DNA of 64,000 nucleotides, taken from positions 5,766,001-5,830,000 of the forward strand of contig NZ_LT670817.1 in assembly GCF_900129425.1 (NCBI RefSeq), in the 5' to 3' direction. The DNA comes from Bradyrhizobium erythrophlei. GTDB taxonomy: Bacteria; Pseudomonadota; Alphaproteobacteria; Rhizobiales; Xanthobacteraceae. Positions 46,230-54,739 of this stretch are shown piece by piece (the stretch's first letter is position 1; each line of letters starts with the position of its first letter). The notes beneath the pieces are model-generated. The model saw only the letters and a program-made list of their open reading frames with translations. It was not told the DNA's origin and ran no database searches. A program made the translations under genes and the position numbers.

Positions 46230-46772
46230 ATGACGAGTACGGGGCAGGATTGGCGGGTCAAGTTGATGCAGGCCCATCCCCGCCTGTTCGGGATTCCGTT
46301 CGGGAGACCGGACGCTGCGCAGGGCTATCCCAACTGCGATGAAGGCTGGCGAGATCTCCTGGAGCGGTGCTGCGTCAGGATCGAGACCGCCCTGGCCGAG
46401 GGCGGTACCCTCAGAGTCGTGCAGATCAAGGAAAAGTTCGGGGCGCTCCGCTTCTATTGGAGCGGCCGCCTGCCCGACGCGGCCAAGGCCAAGGTCGACG
46501 AGGCAATCGCCTTGGCGGCCGCCCGTTCGGCCTGCACCTGCGAAATCTGCGGAGCGGAAGGCCGCCTCTACACCCGCAACGGCTGGCTCGCGACCGCGTG
46601 CCCCGAACACGCCAATGGCGAACTCAAGCCTATCAGGCCGGGATTCGAGAACATCCACATCGTCCGGACCTTCGGCGCCGGCCGGTTTCCGATCGTGTCG
46701 TGCCGCCGATACATCCGCGAGACCAATTGCTTCGTCGACGTCGATCCGAAGTCGCTCGGAATCGAGGAGTAG
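46230..46772 (+). CDS. Hypothetical CxxC protein, first of a tandem pair
   Basis: 180 residues. MTSTGQDWRVKLMQAHPRLF is followed by CDEGWRDLLERCCVRIETAL and the conserved block VVQIKEKFGALRFYW. A likely metal site CTCEICGAEGRLY pairs with a later cysteine and histidine (ACPEHANG). The ending RRYIRETNCFVDVDP is shared with the next gene. I know similar hypothetical proteins in proteobacteria but no function. The ATG at 46230 follows GAGGTGGA; a GTG at 46221 is an alternative. The gene is 54 bases after the phosphoesterase gene. Confidence 0.75.
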   Translation: MTSTGQDWRVKLMQAHPRLFGIPFGRPDAAQGYPNCDEGWRDLLERCCVRIETALAEGGTLRVVQIKEKFGALRFYWSGRLPDAAKAKVDEAIALAAARSACTCEICGAEGRLYTRNGWLATACPEHANGELKPIRPGFENIHIVRTFGAGRFPIVSCRRYIRETNCFVDVDPKSLGIEE

Positions 46773-46776
46773 CGGC

Positions 46777-47325
46777 ATGGCGAGTATCATGCGTGATTGG
46801 CGGTTCGATCTGATCGAGGCCTACCCGGACCTCTTTCACCCGCTGCCGGACAATACGGGGGTAGCTGAGGCCTCTCCGGAATGCGGCGCGGGATGGCAGG
46901 ACCTGCTGGAGCGCGCGTGCGCCCGGATCCGGGCGGCGGTGCAAGCTGACGGCGGCACCTTTAAGTTCACTCAGATCAAGGAGAAGTACGCGACGGCCAG
47001 ACTGTACTGGGAAGGCGCGCTCTCTCCCGAAGCGGACGCCCGGGTCGAAGAAATCATCGACCTGGCCGAGGCCCGCAGCGCCTGCACATGCGAGGTCTGC
47101 GGCGCGGAAGGCCGCCTGCACCGCGCCGGCGGCTGGCTGATGACGCGTTGCGCGACGCACGGCCAGGGCCATCCCGTCCCCGAAAAGCCCGGCTGGGAGA
47201 ACGTCACCATTTCGCATGTAATCGCCCGCGGCACCAAGGCCGTCATTGTCAAACGCCGACGCTACATCCGGGAGACGGACAGTTTCGTCGAAGTCGATTC
47301 TTTGATCATCGGCGAAGGAGGATAG
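46777..47325 (+). CDS. Hypothetical CxxC protein, second of the tandem pair
   Basis: 182 residues, a clear paralogue of the preceding gene. Aligned blocks are WRFDLIEAYPDLFHP, GWQDLLERACARIRAAV, TQIKEKYATARLYWEG, ARSACTCEVCGAEGRLHRAGGW and RRYIRETDSFVEVD. The cysteine cluster CTCEVCG and the later TRCATHG are kept. It starts four bases after the previous stop, so the duplication is tandem and co-transcribed. Divergence outside the blocks suggests an old duplication and possibly different partners. Function unknown. Confidence 0.75.
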   Translation: MASIMRDWRFDLIEAYPDLFHPLPDNTGVAEASPECGAGWQDLLERACARIRAAVQADGGTFKFTQIKEKYATARLYWEGALSPEADARVEEIIDLAEARSACTCEVCGAEGRLHRAGGWLMTRCATHGQGHPVPEKPGWENVTISHVIARGTKAVIVKRRRYIRETDSFVEVDSLIIGEGG

Positions 47326-47329
47326 TGCC

Positions 47330-47524
47330 ATGGCCAAGTTTCGCTGCCGCACGTGCGGCAAGGAAGGCACCTTCGTCTACGACCCGGAGCGCTGCACGTG
47401 TCCGATCTGCCATTCGATCGACGTGCAGTTTGCGATCGGCATCGAGGAATTGCCGGACGACGATCCCCTTATCGAGGCGATGAAGCGTCGGGCCGAGCAA
47501 GACGGCGAGAAGAATGATGACTGA
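47330..47524 (+). CDS. Small zinc-ribbon-like protein
   Basis: 64 residues: CRTCGKEG and CTCPICHS give two CxxC knuckles typical of a zinc ribbon, followed by an acidic helical tail (IEELPDDDPLIEAMKRRAEQ). It starts four bases after the CxxC paralogue and overlaps the next phosphoesterase gene by eleven bases. It is likely a small adaptor or nucleic-acid-binding protein, but only the knuckles are visible evidence. Confidence 0.75.
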   Translation: MAKFRCRTCGKEGTFVYDPERCTCPICHSIDVQFAIGIEELPDDDPLIEAMKRRAEQDGEKNDD

Positions 47525-48359
47525 CGAAGTGCTGCTCTGGATCCTTTCCGATCTGCATCTCGAATTGACCCGCGGCTGGGATCTGCCGTCCGGGGATGCG
47601 CGCCCGCGTTTCCACATATTGGTCGTCGCCGGCGACCTCATTCCGCGGATGGAGCGCGGGGTGAAGTGGCTGCTTGAGCGCGTGCCGGACCGGCCCGTCA
47701 TCTACATCGCCGGCAATCATGAGGGCTACGGCTGCGACATCGACCGCACCATTGAAAAGGCGAAGGAGGCCGCCGCGGGCTCGAAGGTGTTCGTCCTGCA
47801 GAATGAGGCGATCCGACTTGGTAACGTCACCTTCGCGGGCGCGACCCTATGGACCAACTTTGCGCTGTTCGGCGACCAGCGCCGCGCGATGGCGGTGGCG
47901 GCCGACAGGATGAATGACTTCCGCAAGATCCGGCTCAGCCGGTACCAGGACCGCTTCCGGCCGCGGCACGCGCTTGCTCGCCACATGGAGTCGCGCGCGT
48001 TCTTGGAGGCCGAGATGCGCAAGCCCAGGGGCGGCCCCCTGGTGGTGGTCACCCATCACGCGCCGCATCCGGGCCGCTCCTTCCCTCGGTATCGGAGCGA
48101 GCGGTTGTCCGATGAGGAGATTCTGACCGCGGCCTATCGCAGCGATTTGACCTCGCTGATGTGGCCCGCTCCGATCGAAGGCAGGCGCAATTCGCTGCGG
48201 CCGGCCGATCTCTGGATTTTCGGGCACACCCACGAGTCCGAAGATGTCACGATTGGCTGCACGCGCGTGGACTCGAACGCTAAGGGCTATGGTCCGTGGA
48301 AGGTTGGCGGGACCTGGGACAACGCGCGTTTCGATCCGAACTTCGTCATCGAGATCTGA
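47514..48359 (+). CDS. Calcineurin-like metallophosphoesterase (second of a pair)
   Basis: 281 residues with the same motif order as the first enzyme: LSDLHLELT, VAGDLIP, IAGNHEGYG (GNHE), THHAPHPG and FGHTHESED. It is more divergent from the first enzyme than the CxxC proteins are from each other. Two adjacent ATG codons (47514, 47517) are possible starts. The overlap with the zinc-ribbon gene shows one transcript from 46.2 to at least 48.4 kb. The substrate is unknown; nucleic-acid or nucleotide phosphoesters are possible. Confidence 0.85.
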   Translation: MMTDEVLLWILSDLHLELTRGWDLPSGDARPRFHILVVAGDLIPRMERGVKWLLERVPDRPVIYIAGNHEGYGCDIDRTIEKAKEAAAGSKVFVLQNEAIRLGNVTFAGATLWTNFALFGDQRRAMAVAADRMNDFRKIRLSRYQDRFRPRHALARHMESRAFLEAEMRKPRGGPLVVVTHHAPHPGRSFPRYRSERLSDEEILTAAYRSDLTSLMWPAPIEGRRNSLRPADLWIFGHTHESEDVTIGCTRVDSNAKGYGPWKVGGTWDNARFDPNFVIEI

Positions 48360-48421
48360 GGGGAGGCAAGTCGATCCACAAGATCCATCCGCATCGCAAG
48401 TAGGCTTAGGAGGAGAAACGA

Positions 48422-48691
48422 ATGCTGCGCGTCACCGTTGAAATTTGGCCAGGCGGAGACAAGACGCGCGCCCATGCGGTCGCGATCGCAAACGTCGCTA
48501 ACCTCAGCGACCTCGCGGAGGTGAGCGACTACGCGGTGAGCGTCTCCGAGGGGTACAATCCCGTTACCAACGTTCCACCCTGGTCGCAGCGCGGGCATGT
48601 CTTTCAGCACGATCGCAAAACATCGGTGTGGGCGCTCGTCGCAAAGGTCGCAATCTGGGCAGCAGAAGAAGCCGGGAAAACCAGGCGATGA
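48422..48691 (+). CDS. Conserved small hypothetical protein of Rhizobiales type
   Basis: 89 residues: MLRVTVEIWPGGDKTRAHAV, a central IANVANLSDLAEVSDYAVSV, and a C-terminal WALVAKVAIWAAEEA helix. The start is secure because TAGGAGGAGA precedes the ATG by about four bases. I recognise similar short proteins in rhizobia, usually unassigned. It lies 62 bases after the second phosphoesterase gene and may belong to the same transcript. Confidence 0.7.
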   Translation: MLRVTVEIWPGGDKTRAHAVAIANVANLSDLAEVSDYAVSVSEGYNPVTNVPPWSQRGHVFQHDRKTSVWALVAKVAIWAAEEAGKTRR

Positions 48692-48979
48692 TCCCTCGAG
48701 AGACGGCGTCCATCCATTAAAATCGTCCAGCAGACTGCCCATAGGTCGGTCATGGAGAGGCTCATTCTGCCGGATTGGTGCCCTTTCAGCTTATGCCCTG
48801 CCAATTTGGCTCTAGCCCGAATTGCTGGGGACTATGAACGCCCCCGCAAAGACTCGTGTATCGTGATGTGATACCAATCGGATATTCCAAACTAGGGGTC
48901 CGAAGTGGAACCGCGGTTGCAGACCTTGACGGCACTCAGCAGATTTTCCGTCAGAGCGTAGATCGCGATAACACGCGAT
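48692..48979. other. Intergenic region without supported features
   Basis: About 290 bases between convergent genes. No protein-like frame, RNA gene or perfect terminator was seen. Confidence 0.35.
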
Positions 48980-49345
48980 CTACATCGCCCCTGCGGCAGG
49001 CACGTCGGCTTTAAGCGGATTCATTGCCGACCTACGGCGGATGAAGGCGAGTTCGGCCGTCGTCGCCCCTATTCTATCATGCGGCCCTGGCGACCTTCTC
49101 CGACCCTGCCTGCTCCATGGCGCCATGTAGAGATCGAGCATGCTTTCGCGCTCGTCGCGCTCTTCCTGATCCTGCTTTCGGAGCTTGATGATCTCCTTAA
49201 GAATCTTCACGTCGAACCCGCCGCCCTTGGCCTCCGCGAACACTTCCTTCTTCTGCTCGCTCAATTCGAGCATTTCAGTGTCCAGATTTTCGATCCATTC
49301 GACGAACGCGCGAATTTTGCCGCCGGGAATGGTGACGTCAGACAT
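48980..49345 (-). CDS. GapR-like (DUF2312) DNA-binding protein with an altered C-terminus
   Basis: 121 residues from ATG 49345, which follows a strong GAAGGAGG. The core KIRAFVEWIENLDTEMLELS, then VFAEAKGGGFDVKILKEIIKLRKQD and ERESMLDLYM, is the GapR/DUF2312 fold, a nucleoid protein of Alphaproteobacteria that binds overtwisted AT-rich DNA. GapR normally ends soon after LDLYM. Here a basic, low-complexity tail of about 46 residues follows. A neighbouring frame reads MEQAGSEKVARAA then stop, so a one-base loss near 49118 may have created the tail. Likely a diverged accessory copy, not the chromosomal GapR. Confidence 0.78.
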   Translation of the reverse strand: MSDVTIPGGKIRAFVEWIENLDTEMLELSEQKKEVFAEAKGGGFDVKILKEIIKLRKQDQEERDERESMLDLYMAPWSRQGRRRSPGPHDRIGATTAELAFIRRRSAMNPLKADVPAAGAM

Positions 49346-49509
49346 GGTGCCTCCTTCAAAAATGGAAATGCGAAAATGCCCGCAAACAAATAACCAATGT
49401 GTTAACCGCGCGAGCCGACCCAAAAGGCGGTTAACGGTGGTCCGGCATGCGTCATCTTCGGCCCGTATTCCTGCGACCAGCTCATTAGTTAGACGCCCCC
49501 GGACGCCGT

Positions 49510-49983
49510 TCAGCCGTCACAGAGATCGTGGATTACCGGTCGTAGGCCGTCGGGCGTGATGTCGAGCGTCGCGAGCGTGATCGGCAACCTAAAACGCCGC
49601 CGGCCCGCGCTTCCGGGATTCAAATAAAGCACGCCGCCGACCGCATCGATCTTCGGCGCATGGGAATGTCCGGAGATGACGGCGTCGATGCCGCGCGTAA
49701 CGGGATCGATTCGCAAGGTCTTGAGATCGTGCAGGACGAAGATGGATCGCCCGGCGAGTCGCACAAGTTCGGTATCGGAATATTCGTTGGCCCAATCGCC
49801 GGTATCCACATTGCCCCGGATCGCGGTGACTGGCGCGATCCGTCGAAGCGCGGCGATGATGTCGGGATTCCCGATATCGCCGCCGTGGACGATGTGATCG
49901 ACGCCGGACAGGTGGCGTTCGGCCTCCGGTCTCAGCAGGCCGTGTGTATCGGAGATGACGCCGATCCTGAACGTCTCCGCAAT
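49510..49983 (-). CDS. YfcE/MJ0936-type phosphodiesterase, 5' end unclear
   Basis: The readable part, about 157 residues, has the compact calcineurin-like motifs of this group: GVISDTHGLLR, VDHIVHGGDIG, IRGNVDTGD, and SGHSHAPK, ending in the family block LYLNPGSAGRRRF. It is close to full length, but no ATG, GTG or TTG lies at the expected position. An ATT at 49983 is in frame before AETFRIGVISDTHG. Insertion sequence C lies about 100 bases upstream, so the natural start may have been lost. Confidence 0.7.
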   Translation of the reverse strand: MAETFRIGVISDTHGLLRPEAERHLSGVDHIVHGGDIGNPDIIAALRRIAPVTAIRGNVDTGDWANEYSDTELVRLAGRSIFVLHDLKTLRIDPVTRGIDAVISGHSHAPKIDAVGGVLYLNPGSAGRRRFRLPITLATLDITPDGLRPVIHDLCDG

Positions 49984-50080
49984 GTGTTGGAGTGGCTGAC
50001 CAGCGCCTGGCACCGCAGCTGCAGCGCACGGGGCACATACATGCCGGGATAGGTGCGGAAGAATTGGACGCTGCCACGGG
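49984..50080 (-). pseudogene. Coding-like fragment cut by insertion sequence C
   Basis: In one minus-strand frame the 97 bases between the IS and the phosphodiesterase read VQFFRTYPGMYVPRALQLR, which looks like the end of a real protein. No family was recognised with confidence. The frame runs into the phosphodiesterase gene and stops within it. It may be the tail of a gene destroyed by the insertion. Confidence 0.35.
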
Positions 50081-51174
50081 TGTGTGTACCGAAAACTTAA
50101 GCTCGGGCGTAGCGGTGGTGAAGTCCGCCAAGGATGGCGCGTGAACTGATCACACCGGTTCGCTGAACCGGGCGAGAGACTGGTGCATCCTTGTTCAAGG
50201 ATCGATGAGTTCTGACGCGGTTGTAATAGTCCGCATAAGATCGCAGGATTCGGCGCAAATGCATCTCGCCCAAGGCAATGACGTGGTCCGCACATTCACG
50301 CCGGATCGATCCGATCAGCCGTTCGGCAAAGCCGTTCTGCCAGGGCGAGGCTGGTGCGGTAGGCTTGTCCCGGATGCCCATGGCGCGCAATCTGCGCGTG
50401 ACGACGCTGCCATAGATCCGGTCGCGATCACGGATGAGGTAGTGCGGAGCCTCATCCCAAGGAAACGCCTCCGTTATCTGACGCGCAACCCATTCGGCCG
50501 TGGGATTTGGAGTGACGTTGATCCAGGCGAGGTCTCTGCGGCCGAGCCGGACGATGACGAAGGCATAGAGCAGGTCGAAAACCGATAGTTGGAACAACGA
50601 ACAGGTCGATGGCGGCAAGGTCCGGCGCGTGGTTGCGCAAGAAGGTTCGCCATCCCTGGCCGGGCGGCCCCCGCCGTTTGACCATGTACTTGGCGACGCT
50701 CGACTGCGCGACCTCAAACCCGAGCTTGAGCAGTTCGCCGTGGATGCGTGGCGCGCCCCAAAGCGGATTCTCCATGCTCATCCGCCGGATCAGCGCGCGC
50801 AGCTCGGTGTCGATCTGCGGTCGCCCTCCCAATGGGCGCGACTTCCAACGCCAATAGCCGCGAAAGCCGGCCCGATGCCAACGCACGAGCGTCTCGGGCC
50901 GGATGATCCTGAGGACCTGCAGGATTGGTGGAAACCAGCGATACAGCTGGATAAGGAACCAGCGATCATGGTTCGTAAGCCGGACGCGACCATGCTGCCT
51001 GCGGTTCAAGACAATCAATTGATGTCGAAGCACCGCGTTCTCAGCTTCAAGCCGCACCTTCGACTTGAATGGCGAGGCCAGGACGGCCAGAGCGAAACTG
51101 AGCAGCCCGATCATTCCGCCAACTTAGGCGATTCTGTCACGGCATCAACTCGGATGAGGTTTTCGGTACACACA
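50081..51174 (-). mobile_element. Insertion sequence C, rve-integrase type, 1094 bp
   Basis: Perfect 16-base terminal inverted repeats TGTGTGTACCGAAAAC are at 50081-50096 and, reversed, at 51159-51174. No target duplication is evident. The same end occurs at 43344-43359 on the remnant B. The transposase is frameshifted, so the copy is probably dead or dependent on a helper. Confidence 0.85.
50097..51114 (-). pseudogene. Frameshifted transposase of insertion sequence C
   Basis: The N-terminal frame (51114 downwards) reads MIGLLSFALAVLASPFKSKV and proceeds through APRIHGELLKLGFEVAQSS to DLFVVPTIGF. The remaining integrase core, LGRRDLAWINVT to PWQNGFAERLIGSIRREC and the end HHRYARA, continues in another frame. 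The shift lies near 50580. Catalytic residues are all still encoded, but not in one product. Some IS families use programmed frameshifting, but the sibling copy A has one continuous frame, so this is more likely decay. Confidence 0.82.
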
Positions 51175-51232
51175 GCTGGATGGTTTTCTACTCATTCGGT
51201 CATGAACGCTCGTGCTCCGTTGGCGCGCCCCC

Positions 51233-52738
51233 TCAATCGAACACTTGCTTCGATTCGGGACCGAGCGGACTCAGGCGCAAACCGGCGCGAAGTCGTTGGT
51301 AGGGAAATTTCGAAGAATCGGCGAGATGCCCACCCGGGGCTATTGCGATCAAAATGTCTTCCGCAAGCGCCTGAAAATCCCCCCGAAAATGAACAGTGCT
51401 TTTCAAGGCCAGAATCTTCTGCTCCATCGGCTCGACGCCAAGATGGCGGAAAGGTGCTTGATCGAGCGCTTGCATGCGTTTCGACGTCACTGCGACTTTC
51501 ACGCTACCGACTTGAAGCAGCGCCACCGGGCCAAGATCGATATCACGGTTGCCAGACACAGGACCTGTCGTCCGGATTTTTCCATCACCAAGCTCCTTGA
51601 CCTCGAACGTCCCGCGGAACGGCACGACGTCTTCGGGGCCGCTGCGCCCGCCGAGATCTATCGTGATGTTTGCGCCTTTGCCCGCGCTATGCGCAGCCTT
51701 CACCGCTTGCTCATCGCATAGATAGCCCAAAGCCGCCCCCTCTGCGCCACCTTCGACCAAGGCGAACAGCAGACCTGTCGTATCGGCGGTGCCCCCTGCC
51801 CCCGGATTGTCCTGGGTGTCAGCGATGATCACGGGCCGATCGGCCCTGCTTGCAATCGCCTTGGCGCGCGCAACCGCTTCGGCCGGCGAAAGCACCGGGA
51901 TCGCAAATTCACTTTCCTTCAGCGCAATGAAACGCGCGACTTCGTCAGCCGCGCAATCGGCGAGCTCTTGGGTCACCGCATGAACGACCACCGATGGGCC
52001 ACAATAAAATATGTCCGATGGCGGAAAGCCAGCCAGATATGAGACGGTTAAAACATCGTAGCGCTCAAGCGACTGGGTAAGGTCGATGATGCCACGCGAC
52101 GGTTGAACCATGCTGCTCTGACTGTGCAGGGGGATGAGGAACGGCACCTTCCTCAACGCCCGTCCCGGCGTTCGTCCATACTTGAGGAGATGCTGCATCG
52201 TGCGCGCCGCGCGGACGCCGGTCTCTTGCCTGTCCACGTGGGGATAGGTCAGATACGCCGACACGGCATCCGTATAGTCAGTCATTTCTGGCGTGACATT
52301 GGCATGGTAGTCGAGGCTGATCGTGATCGGCATGTCTTGTCCTACACAGGCCCGGATCCGCCTGAGCAATTCGCCTTCACCGTCTTCGAAGTCCTCGGTT
52401 ACCATGGCGCCATGCAGATCGAGATAGATCGCATCGACGGGCATCTGCTGCGAAAGCTCCGCGATCAGTTCCGCGGAGATGCGCTCGAAAGCATCTCTGG
52501 TTACCATTCCGCCGGCTCCGCCGCTCGTCCATAGCAGCGGGACGATGTCGTGATCTTTAGCCATGATTTGCAAGAAACCCGACAGCGCGAATGAGATTCC
52601 GCTGAGCCATTTCAGAACGTCACCGCGCCGGACCAATGGCGGTCGATCACGATGACTGCAGAAGTAAGCGAAATCGGTTGGCGTCTTAACGAAGGTATTA
52701 GTTTCGTGATGAAATCCGCCGACCGCAATACGCGCCAT
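51233..52738 (-). CDS. M81-family metallopeptidase (MlrC/microcystinase-like)
   Basis: 501 residues. ARIAVGGFHHETNTFVKTPT is the family start with the metal-binding HHETN; YLDLHGAMVTEDFEDGEGELL and ISLDYHANVTPEM supply further metal ligands; VIIADTQDNPGAGGTADTT is the later conserved block. MlrC, the best known member, opens linear peptides after microcystin cleavage, and many members of unknown substrate sit in amino-acid and peptide-use operons. The ATG at 52738 follows GGAG. It is the last gene of the dipeptide transporter operon, 22 bases after dppF. Confidence 0.87.
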   Translation of the reverse strand: MARIAVGGFHHETNTFVKTPTDFAYFCSHRDRPPLVRRGDVLKWLSGISFALSGFLQIMAKDHDIVPLLWTSGGAGGMVTRDAFERISAELIAELSQQMPVDAIYLDLHGAMVTEDFEDGEGELLRRIRACVGQDMPITISLDYHANVTPEMTDYTDAVSAYLTYPHVDRQETGVRAARTMQHLLKYGRTPGRALRKVPFLIPLHSQSSMVQPSRGIIDLTQSLERYDVLTVSYLAGFPPSDIFYCGPSVVVHAVTQELADCAADEVARFIALKESEFAIPVLSPAEAVARAKAIASRADRPVIIADTQDNPGAGGTADTTGLLFALVEGGAEGAALGYLCDEQAVKAAHSAGKGANITIDLGGRSGPEDVVPFRGTFEVKELGDGKIRTTGPVSGNRDIDLGPVALLQVGSVKVAVTSKRMQALDQAPFRHLGVEPMEQKILALKSTVHFRGDFQALAEDILIAIAPGGHLADSSKFPYQRLRAGLRLSPLGPESKQVFD

Positions 52739-52760
52739 AGCCAAGTCTCCGTTCTCTGAT

Positions 52761-53753
52761 TTATGCAACGGTTCCGATTTCGCTCAGCCGCACACACGCG
52801 GCCATATGCTCGTCGCTCACGAAAGCCAGAGCTGGCCTTGCCTCCGCGCATTTCGAAACCGCAAATGCGCAACGCGTCTGGAAGACGCAGCCGGTTCTTT
52901 CTGTCGTCGCAGACGGCGGGTCTCCTGGCAGCGCCGGCGCATCGTGCAGCGACCCCGGCTCCAGCTTCGGCACCGCGGCCAAAAGCGCCCGCGTGTACGG
53001 ATGCTGCGGCCGCACGAAGATTTCCTCGGTCGGCCCCATCTCGACAATGCGGCCGAGGTACATGATGGCCACCCGTTCGCACATGCGCTTCACCACCGAT
53101 AAATCGTGGCTGACGAACAAGTAAGTGAGTCCGAGCCGTTTGCGAAGACCGTCAAGCACGCCCAGTACCGTTGCCTGAACTGAAAGATCGAGTCCCGAGG
53201 TGGGCTCGTCCAGAATGACAATATGCGGGCTCAGTACGAGAATGCGCGCGAGCCCCACCCGGCGCTGCTGTCCGCCGGAAAGCTCATGCGGATAACGACT
53301 CCGGAAGCTCGAATCGAGCCCGACCGCCTCCAGCATTTCACCAACGCGTCGCCGCCGCTCGCCTCGATCGGTCACGTCATGGATGCGCAGCGCTTCATCG
53401 AGCGCGTGTCCGATGCTCCACCACGGATCGAGCGCCGCGCCGGGATCCTGATGCACGTACTGGATCGTGGCTCGCGCAGCCCGCGCCTCCCGAACTGACA
53501 GGCCCGACACCACCTGTCCGTCCAGCCGGACCGTTCCCGACGTCTCGCGGACCAGTCCAAGGATCGTCTTGGCAAGCGTGGTTTTTCCGCAGCCGGATTC
53601 ACCGACGAGGCCAAGCGCCTGTCCGGCCTTGAGCGACAGACTCACGCCGTCGACCCCCCGCACCACCGGCCGGGGCTTTCCAAGCAGCCGCTTGCCGCCT
53701 CCGTACAGGGTGACAACGTCCTCGATTTCAAGCAACGCTCGCGCGTCCGTCAT
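52761..53753 (-). CDS. dppF: Dipeptide/oligopeptide ABC transporter ATP-binding protein DppF
   Basis: 330 residues. Walker A VGESGCGKTTL at about residues 50-60, signature LSGGQQRRVGLARIL near 156-170, Walker B HIVILDEPTSGLD, and the Opp/Dpp C-terminal extension with cysteines (GCVFQTRCAFAVSKCAEARP). It powers peptide import together with DppD. The ATG overlaps the dppD stop by four bases (ATGA). Confidence 0.92.
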   Translation of the reverse strand: MTDARALLEIEDVVTLYGGGKRLLGKPRPVVRGVDGVSLSLKAGQALGLVGESGCGKTTLAKTILGLVRETSGTVRLDGQVVSGLSVREARAARATIQYVHQDPGAALDPWWSIGHALDEALRIHDVTDRGERRRRVGEMLEAVGLDSSFRSRYPHELSGGQQRRVGLARILVLSPHIVILDEPTSGLDLSVQATVLGVLDGLRKRLGLTYLFVSHDLSVVKRMCERVAIMYLGRIVEMGPTEEIFVRPQHPYTRALLAAVPKLEPGSLHDAPALPGDPPSATTERTGCVFQTRCAFAVSKCAEARPALAFVSDEHMAACVRLSEIGTVA

Positions 53754-54739
53754 GCCGCGGCCTCCTCACCATACAGGACGCATTGAACATCCTGTTTGCC
53801 GGGGTGTTCGGTGCGCGGAGGAAGCGTGACGCTGCATTCGGCACGCGCGCTCGGGCAGCGCGGATGAAACCGGCATCCCGGCGGTGGACATAGCGGCGAG
53901 GACACCGCGCCGGGAATCCCGGCCAGCGCGGCCCCGCGGTCGGGATGACAGGCGAGCAGCATCCGGGTGTACGGATGCAGCGGTGCGGCAAGTATTTGCG
54001 ATACCGACCCCGACTCGACCGTCTGGCCCGCATACATCACCGTCACCGTATCGCAGAGCTGAGCGACCACGCCGAAGTCGTGCGTCACAAATAGCATGGA
54101 AAGCCCCCGTTCCTCGGTCAGCCCGCGCAACAATTTGAGAATCTGCATTTGCGTCGTTACGTCGAGCGCGGTGGTCGGTTCGTCGGCGAGGACGATGGCG
54201 GGCGATGATGCGAGTGCGGCAGCGATCAGGAGCCTCTGGCGCTGACCTCCGGAGAATTGATGCGGATAGCGATCGAGCGCGCGCTCGGGATCCGGGAGCT
54301 GCACGGATTTCAGCAATGAGATGATATTGGCCTTGTCGCCATCATGCCCCCCGGAGCCGGGTTTCGACCGTGACGTTTCGAGCAGTTGCGTGCCGACCCG
54401 GAAGACCGGGTTGAATGCCTGGTAAGGATCCTGCGGAATGAATCCGATCTGACCGCCGCGAACCTCGCTCTGGAGTGTCACCGCCGGCAGCGAGAGCAGA
54501 TCGCGTTCGCCCAGCAGGATCTTGCCATCGGTGGCACGCCCCCGCGTGGGCAGGATGCCGAGGATTGCGCGCATCAGTGTCGACTTCCCGCAACCGGACT
54601 CTCCCACCACGCCATGAATGGAGCCCGGCATCAGCGCCAGATTCGCCCGGTCAAGAATCCTCGCCTCCCCCTCATCGGTGCCGACCGACACCGAGAGGTT
54701 ACGAACTTCGAGCAGGGGCGCCGCCGTGTTTTGCATCAT
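53750..54739 (-). CDS. dppD: Dipeptide/oligopeptide ABC transporter ATP-binding protein DppD
   Basis: 329 residues from ATG 54739. Walker A VGESGCGKSTLMRAIL, signature FSGGQRQRLLIAAAL, Walker B AIVLADEPTTALD, and the C-terminal Opp/Dpp domain (PPGCRFHPRCPSARAEC). The long upstream frame lies inside dppC and is a shadow. It overlaps dppC and dppF by four bases each, so subunit ratios are set by coupling. Confidence 0.92.
   Translation of the reverse strand: MMQNTAAPLLEVRNLSVSVGTDEGEARILDRANLALMPGSIHGVVGESGCGKSTLMRAILGILPTRGRATDGKILLGERDLLSLPAVTLQSEVRGGQIGFIPQDPYQAFNPVFRVGTQLLETSRSKPGSGGHDGDKANIISLLKSVQLPDPERALDRYPHQFSGGQRQRLLIAAALASSPAIVLADEPTTALDVTTQMQILKLLRGLTEERGLSMLFVTHDFGVVAQLCDTVTVMYAGQTVESGSVSQILAAPLHPYTRMLLACHPDRGAALAGIPGAVSSPLCPPPGCRFHPRCPSARAECSVTLPPRTEHPGKQDVQCVLYGEEAAA

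Noticed and set aside
50097..51114. Programmed frameshift in the copy C transposase
   Set aside because: Copy A of the same group encodes a continuous protein, and I saw no slippery heptamer with a structure at the shift; decay is simpler.
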